Below are positions 40,411-53,209 of a stretch of DNA of 64,000 nucleotides, piece after piece (the first letter of the stretch is position 1; each line of letters begins with the position of its first letter). This DNA is from Zeus faber (lineage: Eukaryota; Chordata; Actinopteri; Zeiformes; Zeidae), in assembly GCA_960531495.1 (NCBI GenBank), contig OY482861.1, forward strand, positions 868,001 to 932,000. Direction: 5' to 3'. Both the position numbers and the translations under genes were made by a program. The notes beneath the pieces were generated by a model. That model was not told where the DNA came from. It saw only the letters and a list, made by a program, of their open reading frames with translations, and did not search any database.

Positions 40411-41420
40411 AAAGATTGAAAGAAAGAAAGATTGAAAGAAATAATGAAAGAAAGATTGAACGATTGGAAGAAATATTGAAAGATAGAAAAATTGAAAGTA
40501 AGAAAGATTGAAAGAAAGAATGAAAGAAAGATTGAAAGATTGAAAGAAAGAATGAAAGAAAAATTGAAAGATTGAAAGAAAGAATGAAAGAAAGATTGAA
40601 ATATTGAAAGAAAGATTGAAATAAAGATTGAAAGTTTGAAAGAAAGATTGAAAGAAAGATTTAAAGAAAGAAAGATTGAAAGAAATATTGAAAGAAAGAT
40701 TGAAAGATTGAAAGAAAGATTGAAAGAAAGAATGAAAGAAAGATTGAAAGATTGAAAGATTGAAATAAAGAATGAAAGAAAGATTGAAAGATTGAAAGAT
40801 TGAAATAAAGAATGAAAGTTTGAAAGAAAGATTGAAAGAATAACAAAAGAAAGATTGAAAGATTGGAAGAAATATTGAAAGATAGAAAAATTGAAAGTAA
40901 GAAAGATTGAAAGAAAGAATTAAAGCAGGATTGAAAGATTGAAAGAAAGAATGAAAGAAAGATTGAAATATTGAAAGAAAATATTGAAATAAAGATTGAA
41001 AGTTTGAAAGAAAGATTGAAAGAAAGATTTAAAGAAAGAAAGATTGAAAGAAATATTGTAAGAAAGATTGAAAGATTGAAAGAAAGATTGAAAGAAAGAA
41101 TGAAAGAAAGATTGAAAGATTGAAATAAAGAATGAAAGTTTGAAAGAAAGATTGAAAGAAAGATTTAAAAAAAGAAAGATTGAAAGTAAGAAAGATTGAA
41201 AGACATATTGAAAGAAAGATTGAAAGATTTAAAGAAAGATTGAAAGAAAGAATGAAAGAAAGATTGAAAGAAAGATTGTAAGACTGAAGGAAAGAATGAA
41301 AGAAAGATTGAAAGAAAGAAAGATTGAAAGATTGAATGATTGAAAGATTGAATGATTGAAAGATTGAAAGAAAGATTGAAAGAAAGATTGAATGACTGAA
41401 AGATTGAAAGAAATATTGAA

Positions 41421-42540
41421 AGTTTGAAAGAAAGATTGAAAGACTGAAAGATAGATTGAAAGATTGAAGATTGAAAGATTGAAAGAAAGATTGAAAGAAA
41501 GATTGAACGACTGAAAGATTGAAAGAAAGATTGAAAGTTTGAAAGAAAGATTGAAAGACAAAGAAATAATGAAAGAAAGATTGAAAGAAAGAATGAAAGA
41601 AATATTGAAAGAAAGATGGAAAGAAAGATTGAAAGAAAGAAAGATTGAAAGAAATATTGAAAGTTTGAAAGAAAGATTGAAAGACTGAAAGATAGATTGA
41701 AAGATTGAAGATTGAAAGATTGAAAGAAAGATTGAAAGAAAGATTTAACGACTGAAAGATTGAAAGAAAGATTGAAAGTTTGAAAGAAAGATTGGACGAC
41801 TGAAAGAAATAATGAAAGAAAGATTGAAAGAAAGAATGAAAGAAATATTGAAAGAAAGATGGAAAGAAAGATTGAAAGAAAGAAAGATTGAAAGATATAA
41901 CAATAGAAAGATTGAAAGAAATAATGAAAGAAAGATTGAACGACTGGAAGAAATATTGAAAGATAGAAAAATTGAAAGATTGAAAGATTGAAAGAAAGAA
42001 TGAAAGAAAGATTGAAAGATTGAAATATTGAAAGAAAGAATGAAAGAAAGACTGAAAGATTGAAAGAAAGATTGAAATATTTAAAGAAAGATTGAAAGAA
42101 CAATTGAAAGAAAGAATGAAAGAATGAAAGAAAAACTGACAGATTGAAAGAAATATTGAAAAAAGAAAGATTGAAAGAAAGAATGAAAGAAAGATTGAAA
42201 GAAAGATGGAAAGAAAGATTGAAAGAAAGAAAGATTGAAAGAAATAATAAAAGAAAGATTGAACGATTGGAAGAAATATTGAAAGATAGAAAAATTGAAA
42301 GTAAGAAAGATTGAAAGAAAGAATGAAAGAAAGATTGAAAGATTGAAATATTGAAAGAAAGAATGAAAGAAAGACTGAAAGATTGAAAGAAAGATTGAAA
42401 GAAAGATTGAAAGATTGAAATATTTAAAGAAAGATTGAAAGAAAGAATGAAAGAACAATTGAAAGAAAGAATGAAAGAATGAAAGAAAAACTGACAGATT
42501 GAAAGAAATATTGAAAAAAGAAAGATTGAAAGAAAGATTG
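41421..42540. repeat. 1.1-kb block, copy 1 (2120-bp spacing)
   Basis: It recurs at 43541-44660 with a constant 2120-base offset. Shared rare words are gattgaagattg, attgaaagacaaagaaataatg and gatataacaatag, all in the same order, with no difference noted in the segments compared. The two copies are separated by the block at 42640-43520. Confidence 0.82.
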
Positions 42541-42639
42541 AAAGTTTGAAAGACAGATTGAAAGACTGAAAGAAAGATTGCAAGAAAGATTGAAAAAACA
42601 AAGATTTAAAGATAGAATAAAAGAAAGATTGAAAGATTG

Positions 42640-43520
42640 AAAGAAATATTGAAAAAAAGAGAGAATGAAAGTAAGAAAGATGGAAAGAAAAATTGAAAGA
42701 TTGAAAGATTGAAAGAAAGAATTAAAGAAAGATTGAATGATTGAAAGATTGAAAGAAAGATTGAAAGAAAGATTGAAGAAAGAAAGATTTAAAGAAAAAC
42801 AGATTTAAAGAAAGATTGAAAGACTAAAAGTAAGAATGAAAAAAAAGAATGAAAGAAAGATTGAAAAAAGAAAGAAAGATTGAAAGAAAGATTGAAAGAA
42901 AGATTGAAAGAAAGATTGAAAGACTGAAAGAAAAAATGAAAGAAAGATTAAAAGAGAGATTGAAAGATTGAAAGATTGAAAGAAAGAATGAAAGATTGAA
43001 AGAAAGAATGAAAGAATGAATGAAAGATTAAAAGATTGAAAGAAATATTGAAAAAAAGAAAGATTGAAAGTAAGAAAAATTGAAAGAATGAATGAAAGAA
43101 ACAAAAAAAGACTGATAAAAAGAAAGAATGTTTGAGAGATCAAAATATTTAAAGAAAGAAAGATTGAAAGAAAGATTTTAAGACTGAAATAAAGAATGAA
43201 AGAAAGATTGAAAGAAAGGTTGAAAGATAGAATGAAAGAAAGATTGAAATATTGAAAGTTTGAAAGAAAGATTGAAAGAAAGATTTAAAGAAAGATTGAA
43301 AGACTAAAAAAAAGAATGAAAGAAAGATTGAAAGGTTGAAAGGAAGAATGAAAGAATGAAAGAAAGATTGAAAGATTGAAAGAAAGATTGAAAGAAAGAA
43401 TGAAAGTATGAAAGAAAGATTGAAAGATTGAAGGAAAGATTGAAAGAACGATTGAAAGAAAGAATGAAAGAACAAAAGAAAGATTGAAAGAAAGATTGAA
43501 AGTAATAAAGATTGAAAGAA
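42640..43520. repeat. Right-array block shared with 3955-4800
   Basis: Carries gagagaatgaaagtaag, gaaacaaaaaaagactg and gatcaaaatatttaaag in the same order as the left array. It sits between the two 1.1-kb copies. Confidence 0.7.
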
Positions 43521-43540
43521 GGAATGAAGGAAAAATTGAA

Positions 43541-44660
43541 AGTTTGAAAGAAAGATTGAAAGACTGAAAGATAGATTGAAAGATTGAAGATTGAAAGATT
43601 GAAAGAAAGATTGAAAGAAAGATTGAACGACTGAAAGATTGAAAGAAAGATTGAAAGTTTGAAAGAAAGATTGAAAGACAAAGAAATAATGAAAGAAAGA
43701 TTGAAAGAAAGAATGAAAGAAATATTGAAAGAAAGATGGAAAGAAAGATTGAAAGAAAGAAAGATTGAAAGAAATATTGAAAGTTTGAAAGAAAGATTGA
43801 AAGACTGAAAGATAGATTGAAAGATTGAAGATTGAAAGATTGAAAGAAAGATTGAAAGAAAGATTTAACGACTGAAAGATTGAAAGAAAGATTGAAAGTT
43901 TGAAAGAAAGATTGGACGACTGAAAGAAATAATGAAAGAAAGATTGAAAGAAAGAATGAAAGAAATATTGAAAGAAAGATGGAAAGAAAGATTGAAAGAA
44001 AGAAAGATTGAAAGATATAACAATAGAAAGATTGAAAGAAATAATGAAAGAAAGATTGAACGACTGGAAGAAATATTGAAAGATAGAAAAATTGAAAGAT
44101 TGAAAGATTGAAAGAAAGAATGAAAGAAAGATTGAAAGATTGAAATATTGAAAGAAAGAATGAAAGAAAGACTGAAAGATTGAAAGAAAGATTGAAATAT
44201 TTAAAGAAAGATTGAAAGAACAATTGAAAGAAAGAATGAAAGAATGAAAGAAAAACTGACAGATTGAAAGAAATATTGAAAAAAGAAAGATTGAAAGAAA
44301 GAATGAAAGAAAGATTGAAAGAAAGATGGAAAGAAAGATTGAAAGAAAGAAAGATTGAAAGAAATAATAAAAGAAAGATTGAACGATTGGAAGAAATATT
44401 GAAAGATAGAAAAATTGAAAGTAAGAAAGATTGAAAGAAAGAATGAAAGAAAGATTGAAAGATTGAAATATTGAAAGAAAGAATGAAAGAAAGACTGAAA
44501 GATTGAAAGAAAGATTGAAAGAAAGATTGAAAGATTGAAATATTTAAAGAAAGATTGAAAGAAAGAATGAAAGAACAATTGAAAGAAAGAATGAAAGAAT
44601 GAAAGAAAAACTGACAGATTGAAAGAAATATTGAAAAAAGAAAGATTGAAAGAAAGAATG
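43541..44660. repeat. 1.1-kb block, copy 2 (2120-bp spacing)
   Basis: Second copy of 41421-42540. The copies depart at about 44660, where this one reads gaatgaacg. Confidence 0.82.
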
Positions 44661-44999
44661 AACGAAAGATTGAAAGAAAGATGGAAAGAAAGATTGAAAG
44701 AAAGAAAGATTGAAAGAAATAATAAAAGAAAGATTGAACGATTGGAAGAAATATTGAAAGATAGAAAAATTGAAAGTAAGAAAGATTGAAAGAAAGAATG
44801 AAAGAAAGATTGAAAGATTGACAGAAAGAATGACAGAAAGATTGAAAGATTGAAATATTGAAAGAAAGAATGAAAAAAAGATTGAAAGACTGAAAGAAAG
44901 AATGAAAGAAAGATTGAAAGATTAAACAATTGAAAGAAAGTTTGCAAGAAAGATTGAAAAAAGAAAGATTGAAAGAAAGAATGAAAAAAAGATTGAAAG

Positions 45000-47900
45000 A
45001 TAGATGGATAGAAAGATTGAAAGAAAGAAAGATTGAAAGAATAACAAAAGAAAGATTGAAAGATTGGAAGAAATATTGAAAGATAGAAAAATTGAAAGTA
45101 GGAAAGATTGAAAGAAAAAATTAAAGAAAGATTCAAAGATTGAAAGAAAGAATGAAAGAAAGGTTGAAAGATTGAAATATTGAAAGAAAGAATGAAAGAA
45201 AGATTGAAAGAAAGATTGAAAGAAAGTTTGAAAGATTGAAAGATTGAAATAAAGATTGAAAGTTTGAAAGAAAGATTGAAAGAAAGTTTTAAAGAAAGAA
45301 AGATTGAAAGAAATATTGAAAGAAAGATTGAAAGAAAGAATGAAAGAAAGATTGAAAGATTGAAAGATTGAAATAAAGAATCAAAGTTTGAAAGAAAGAT
45401 TGAAAGAAAGATTTTAAGAAAGAAAGATTGAAAGTAAGAAAGATTGAAAGAAATATTGAAAGAAAGATTGAAAGATTGAAAGAAAGATTGAAAGAAAGAA
45501 TGAAAGAAAGATTGAAAGAAAGACTGAAGGAAAGAATGAAAGAAAGATTGAAAGAAAGATTGAAAGATTGAATGATTGAAAGATAGACTGAAAGATAGAT
45601 TGAAAGATTGAAGATTGAAAGATTCAAAGAAAGATTGAAAAATTGAAATATTGAAAGGAAGAATGAAAGAAAGATTGAAAGAAAGAAAGATTGAAAGAAA
45701 TAATAAAAGAAAGATTGAACGATTGGAAGAAATATTGAAAGATAGAAAAATTGAAAGTAAGAAAGATTGAAAGAAAGAATGAAAGAAAGATTGAAAGATT
45801 GACAGAAAGAATGACAGAAAGATTGAAAGATTGAAATATTGAAAGAAAGAATGAAAAAAAGATTGAAAGAAAGAATGAAAGAAAGATTGAAAGATTAAAC
45901 AATTGAAAGAAAGTTTGCAAGAAAGATTGAAAAAAGAAAGATTGAAAGAAAGAATGAAAAAAAGATTGATAGATAGATGGATAGAAAGATTGAAAGAAAG
46001 AAAGATTGAAAGAATAACAAAAGAAAGATTGAAAGATTGGAAGAAATATTGAAAGATAGAAAAATTGAAAGTAAGAAAGATTGAAAGAAAAAATTAAAGA
46101 AAGATTCAAAGATTGAAAGAAAGAATGAAAGAAAGGTTGAAAGATTGAAATATTGAAAGAAAGAATGAAAGAAAGATTGAAAGAAAGTTTGAAAGATTGA
46201 AAGATTGAAATAAAGATTGAAAGTTTGAAAGAAAGATTGAAAGAAAGATTTAAAGAAAGAAAGATTGAAAGAAATATTGAAAGAAAGATTGAAAGATTGA
46301 AAGAAAGATTGAAAGAAAGAATGAAAGAAAGATTGAAAGATTGAAAGATTGAAATAAAGAATGAAAGAAAGATTGAAATAAAGAATGAAAGTTTGAAAGA
46401 AAGATTGAAAGAATAACAAAAGAAAGATTGAAAGATTGGAAGAAATATTGAAAGATAGAAAAATTGAAAGTAAGAAAGATTGAAAGAAAGAATTAAAGAA
46501 AGATTGAAAGTTTGAAAGAAAGATTGAAAGAAAGATTTTAAGAAAGAAAGATTGAAAGTAAGAAAGATTGAAATAAATATTGAAAGAAAGATTGAAAGAT
46601 TGAAAGAAAGATTGAAAGAAAGAATGAAAGAAAGATTGAAAGAAAGATTGAAAGAAAGATTGAAAGACTGAAGGAAAGAATGAAAGAAAGATTGAAAGAA
46701 AGATTGAAAGAAAGAAAGATTGAAAGAAAGATTGAAAGATTGAATGATTGAAAGATAGACTGAAAGATAGATTGAAAGATTGAAGATTGAAAGATTCAAA
46801 GAAAGATTGAAAGAAAGATTGAACGACTGAAAGATTGAAAGAAAGATTGAAAGTTTGAAACAAATTTTGAAAGACTGAAAGAAAGAATGAAAGAAAGATT
46901 GAAAGAAATATTGAAAAAAGAAAGATTGAAAGAAAATTTGAAAGAAAGATTGAAAGAAGGAATGAAAGAAATATTGAAAGACAGAAAGATTGAAAGAAAG
47001 AATGAAAGAAAGATTGAAAGATTAAAAGAAAGAATGAAAGAAAGATTGAAAAATTGAAATATTGAAAGAAAGAATGAAAGAAAGATTGAAAGATTGAAAG
47101 ATTGAAATAAAGATTGAAAGTTTGAAAGAAAGATTGAAAGAAAGATTTAAAGAAAGAAAGATTGAAAGAAATATTGAGAGAAAGATTGAAAGTTTGAAAG
47201 AAAGATTGAAAGAAAGAATGAAAGAAAGATTGAACGATTGAAATATTGAAATAAATAATGAAAGTTTGAAAGAAAGATTGAGAGAAAGATTTAAAGAAAG
47301 AAAGATTGAAAGTAAAAAAGATTGAAAGAAATATTGAAAGAAAGATTGAAAGATTGAAAGAAAGAATGAATGAAAGATTGAAAGAAAGATTGAAAGAAAG
47401 ATTGAAAGATTGAAGGAAAGAATGAAAGAAAGATTGAAAGAAAAATTGAAAGAAAGATTGAAAGAAAGATTGAAAGACTGAAGGAAAGAATGAAAGAAAG
47501 ATGGAAAGAAAGATGGAAAGAAAGATTGACAGAAAGAAAGATTGAAAGAAATATTGAAAGAAAGATTGAAAGATTGAAAGAAAGAATGAAAGAAAGATTG
47601 AAAGATTGAAAGATTGAAAGAAAGAATGAAAGAAAGACTGAAAGATTGAAAGAAAAATTGAAAGAAAGATTGAAAGAAAGATTGAAAGTTTGAAAGACAG
47701 ATTGAAAGACTGAAAGAAAGATTGCAAGAAAGATTGAAAAAACAAAGATTTAAAGATAGAATAAAAGAAAGATTAAAAGAAAGATTGAAAAAAAAAAGAT
47801 TGAAAGATTGAAAGAAATATTGAAAGACAGAAAGATTGAAAGAAACAATTAAAGAAAGATTGAAAGATTAAAATAAAGAATGAAAGAAAGATTGAAAGAA

Positions 47901-50900
47901 AGATTGAAATAAAGATTGAAAGAAAGATTGAATGAAAGATTGAAAGAAAGAATGAAACAAAGATTGAAATAAAGAATGAAAGAAAGATTGAAAGAAAGAT
48001 AGAAGGAAAGATTGAAAGATTGAATGATTGAAAGAAAGACTGAAAGAAAGAATGACGGACAGAAAGATTGAAAGAAAGAATGAAAGAAAGATTGAAAAAA
48101 AGATTGAAAGACTGAAAGAAAGAATGAAAGAAAGATTGAAAGATTAAACAATTGAAAGAATGATTGCAAGAATGATTGAAAAAAGAAAGATTGAAAGAAA
48201 GAACGAAAGACTGAAGGAAAGAATGAAAGAAAGATGGACAGAAAGATTGAAAGAAACAATGAAAGAAAGATTGAAAGAATAAAAGAAAGAATGAAAGAAA
48301 GATTGAAAAATTGAAAGATTGAAAGAAAGACTAAAAGAAAGAAAGAATGATTGAAAGAAAGATTGAAAGAAAGAATGAAAGAAAGAATGAAAGAAAGATT
48401 GAAAGAAACAATGAAAGAAAGATTGAAAGATTAAAAGAAAGAATGAAAGAAAGATTGAAAAATTGAAAGATTGAAAGAAAGACTAAACGAAAGAAAGAAC
48501 GATTGAAAGAAAGAATGAAAGAAAGATTGAAAAAAAGATTAAAAGACTGAAGGAAAGAATGAAAGAAAGATTGAAAGATTAAACAATTGAAAGAAAGATT
48601 GCAAGAAAGAATGAAAGAAAGATTGAAAGATTGAAAGAAAGAATGAAAGAAAGATTGAAAGATTGAAATATTGAAAGAAAGAATGAAAAAAAGATTGAAA
48701 GACTGAAAGAAAGAATGAAAAAAAGATTGAAAGACTGAAAGAAAGAATGAAAGAAAGATTGAAAGATTAAACAATTGAAAGAAAGTTTGCAAGATAGATA
48801 GATGGAAAGATAGAAAGATTGAAAGAATAACAAAAGAAAGATTGAAAGATTGGAAGAAATATTGAAAGATAGAAAAATTGAAAGTAAGAATTAAAGAAAG
48901 ATTGAAAGATTGAAAGAAAGAATGAAAGAAAGATTGAAATATTGAAAGAAAGAATGAAAGAAAGATTGAAAGATTGAAAGAAAGATTGAACGATTGAAAG
49001 ATTGAAATAAAGATTGAAAGTTTAAAGAAAGATTGAAAGAAAGATTTAAAGAAAGAAAGATTGAAAGAAATATTGAAAGAAAGATTGAAAGATTGAAAGA
49101 AAGATTGAAAGAGAGAATGAAAGAAAGATTGAAAGATTGAAAGATTGAAATAAAGAATGAAAGAAAGATTGAATGATTGAAAGATTGAAATAAAGAATGA
49201 AAGTTTGAAAGAAAGATTTAAAAAAAGAAAGATTGAAAGTAAGAAAGATTGAAAGACGTATTGAAAGAAAGATTGAAAGATTGAAAGAAAGATTGAAAGA
49301 AAGAATGAAAGAAAGATTGAAAGAAAGATTGAAAGAAAGATTGAAAGACTGAAGGAAAGAATGAAAGAAAGATTGAAAGAAAGATTGAAAGAAAGAAAGA
49401 TTGAAAGATTGAATGATTGAAAGATTGAATGATTGAAAGATTGAAAGAAAGATTGAAAGAAAGATTGAACGACTGAAAGATTGAAAGAAAGATTGAAAGT
49501 TTGAAAGAAAGATTGAAAGACTGATGATTGAAAGATTGAAAGAAAGATTGAAAGAAAGATTGAACGACTGAAAGATTGAAAGAAAGATTGAAAGTTTGAA
49601 AGAAAGATTGAAAGATTGAAAGAAAGAATGAAAGAAAGATTGAAAGAATGATGGAAAGAAAGATTGAAAGAAAGAAAGATTGAAAGAAATAACAAAAGAA
49701 AGATTGAAAGAAATAATGAAAGAAAGATTGAACGATTGGAAGAAATATTGAAAGATAGAAAAATTGAAAGATTGAAAGATTGAAAGAAAGAATGAAAGAA
49801 AGATTGAAAGATTGAAAGAAAGAATGAAAGAATGAAAGAAAGATTGAAAGAAAGATTGAAAGATTGAAATATTTAAAGAAAGATTGAAAGAAAGAATGAA
49901 AGAACAATTGAAAGAAAGAATGAAAGAATGAAAGAAAAATTGACAGATTGAAAGAAATATTGAAAAAAGAAAGATTGAAAGAAAGAATGAAAGAAAGATT
50001 GAAAGAAAGATGGAAAGAAAGATTGAAAGAAAGAAAGATTGAAAGAAATAATAAAAGAAAGATTGAACGATTGGAAGAAATATTGAAAGATAGAAAAATT
50101 GAAAGTAAGAAAGATTGAAAGAAAGAATGAAAGAAAGATTGAAAGATTGACAGAAAGAATGACAGAAAGATTGAAAGATTGAAATATTGAAAGAAAGAAT
50201 GAAAAAAAGATTGAAAGACTGAAAGAAAGAATGATAGAAAGATTGAAAGATTAAACAATTGAAAGAAAGTTTGCAAGAAAGATTGAAAAAAGAAAGATTG
50301 AAAGAAAGAATGAAAAAAAGATTGATAGATAGATGGATAGAAAGATTGAAAGAAAGAAAGATTGAAAGAATAACAAAATAAAGATTGAAAGATTGGAAGA
50401 AATATTGAAAGATAGAAAAATTGAAAGTAAGAAAGATTGAAAGAAAAAATTAAAGAAAGATTGAAAGATTGAAAGAAAGAATGAAAGAAAGGTTGAAAGA
50501 TTGAAATATTGAAAGAAAGAATGAAAGAAAGATTGAAAGATTGAAAGATAGATTGAAAGATTGAAAGTTTGAAATAAAGATTGAAAGTTTGAAAGAAAGA
50601 TTGAAAGAAAGATTTAAAGAAAGAAAGATTGAAAGAAATATTGAAAGAAAGACTGAAAGATTGAAAGAAAGATTGAAAGAAAGAATGAAAGAAAGATTGA
50701 AAGATTGAAATAAAGAATGAAAGTTTGAAAGAAAGATTGAAAGAAAGATTTAAAGAAAGATTGAAAGTAAGAAAGATTGAAAGAAATATTGAAAGAAAGA
50801 TTGAAAGATTGAAAGAAAGATTGAAAGAAAGAATGAAAGAAAGATTGAATGAAAGATTGAAAGAAAGATTGAAAGAAAGATTGAAAGACTGAAGGAAAGA

Positions 50901-52400
50901 ATGAAAGAAAGATTGAAAGAAAGATTGAAAGAAATAAAGATTGAAAGAAAGATTGAAAGATTGAATGATTGAAAGAAAGACTGAAAGATAGATTGAAAGA
51001 TTGAAGATTGAAAGATTCAAAGAAAGATTGAAAGAAAGATTGAACGACTGAAAGATTGAAAGAAAGATTGAAAGAAAGATTGAACGATTGGAAGAAATAT
51101 TGAAAGATAGAAAAATTGAAAGATTGAAAGATTGAAAGAAAGAATGAAAGAAAGATTGAAAGATTGAAAGAAAGAATGAAAGAATGAAAGAAAGATTGAA
51201 AGATTGAAAGAAAGATTGAAAGATTGAAATATTTAAAGAAAGATTGAAAGAAAGAATGAAAGAACAATTGAAAGAAAGAATGAAAGAATGAAAGAAAAAT
51301 TGACAGATTGAAAGAAATATTGAAAAAAGAAAGATTGAAAGAAAGAATGAAAGAAAGATTGAAAGAAAGATGGAAAGAAAGATTGAAAGAAAGAAAGATT
51401 GAAAGAAATAATAAAAGAAAGATTGAACGATTGGAAGAAATATTGAAAGATAGAAAAATTGAAAGTAAGAAAGATTGAAAGAAAGAATGAAAGAAAGATT
51501 GAAAGATTGACAGATTGAAATATTGAAAGAAAGAATGAAAAAAAGATTGAAAGACTGAAAGAAAGAATGAAAGAAAGATTGAAAGATTAAACAATTGAAA
51601 GAAAGTTTGCAAGAAAGATTGAAAAAAGAAAGATTGAAAGAAAGAATGAAAAAAAGATTGATAGATAGATGGATAGAAAGATTGAAAGAAAGAAAGATTG
51701 AAAGAATAACAAAATAAAGATTGAAAGATTGGAAGAAATACTGAAAGATAGAAAAATTGAAAGTAAGAAAGATTGAAAGAAAAAATTAAAGAAAGATTGA
51801 AAGATTGAAAGAAAGAATGAAAGAAAGGTTGAAAGATTGAAATATTGAAAGAAAGAATGAAAGAAAGATTGAAAGATTGAAAGATAGATTGAAAGAAAGA
51901 TTGAAAGATTGAAAGTTTGAAATAAAGATTGAAAGTTTGAAAGAAAGATTGAAAGAAAGATTTAAAGAAAGAAAGATTGAAAGAAATATTGAAAGAAAGA
52001 CTGAAAGATTGAAAGAAAGATTGAAAGAAAGAATGAAAGAAAGATTGAAAGATTGAAATAAAGAATGAAAGTTTGAAAGAAAGATTGAAAGAAAGATTTA
52101 AAGAAAGATTGAAAGTAAGAAAGATTGAAAGAAATATTGAAAGAAAGATTGAAAGATTGAAAGAAAGATTGAAAGAAAGAATGAAAGAAAGATTGAAAGA
52201 AAGATTGAAAGAAAGATTGAAAGAAAGATTGAAAGACTGAAGGAAAGAATGAAAGAAAGATTGAAAGAAAGATTGAAAGAAAGAAAGATTGAAAGAAAGA
52301 TTGAAAGATTGAATGATTGAAAGAAAGACTGAAAGATAGATTGAAAGATTGAAGATTGAAAGATTCAAAGAAAGATTGAAAGAAAGATTGAACGACTGAA
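45000..52400. repeat. Higher-order units of about 1.2-1.35 kb
   Basis: The marker gatagatagatgg (or gatagatggatag) occurs near 44996, 45966, 50321 and 51657, and gattgaagattgaaagattc near 45610, 46785, 51003 and 52345. The last two units are 1336 to 1348 bases apart with a 12-base indel. The middle (47.7-49.2 kb) contains other blocks. The order of rare words is kept, so these are decayed tandem copies. Confidence 0.7.
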
Positions 52401-53209
52401 AGATTGAAAGAAAGATTGAAAGTTTGAAACAAATTTTGAAAGACTGAAAGAAAGAATGAAAGAAAGATTGAAAGAAAGATTGAAAAAAGAAAGATTGAAA
52501 GAAAATTTGAAAGAAAGATTGAAAGAAGGAATGAAAGAAAGATTGAATGAAATATTGAAAGACAGAAAGATTGAAAGAAACAATGAAAGAAAGATTGAAA
52601 GATTAAAAGAAAGAATAAAAGAAAGATTGAAAAATTGAAAGATTGAAAGAAAGATTGAAAAAAAGATTGAAAGACTGGAAGAAAGAATGAAAGAAAGATT
52701 GAAAGATTCAACAATTGAAAGAATGATTGCAAGAAAGATTGAAAAAAGAAAGATTGAAAGAAAATTTGAAAGAAAGATTGAAGAAGGAATGAAAGAAAGA
52801 TTGAATGAAAAATTTAAAGACAGAAAGATTGAAAGAAAGAATGAAAGAAAGATTGAAAGATTGAAAGAAAGATTGAAAGATTAAAAGAAAGAATAAAAGA
52901 AAGATTGAAAAATTGAAAGATTGAAAGAAAGATTGAAAAAAAGATTGAAAGACTGGAAGAAAGAATGAAAGAAAGATTGAAAGATTCAACAATTGAAAGA
53001 AAGATTGCAAGAAAGATTTAAAAAAGAAAGATTGAAAGAAAGAATGAAAGAATGAAAGAAAGATTGAAATATTGAAAGAAAGAATGAAAGAAAGATTGAA
53101 AGATGAAAGAAAGATTGAAAGAAAGATTAAAAGATTGAAAGATTGAAAGATTGAAATAAAGATTGAAAGTTTGAAAGAAAGATTGAAAGAAAGATTTAAA
53201 GAAAGAAAG

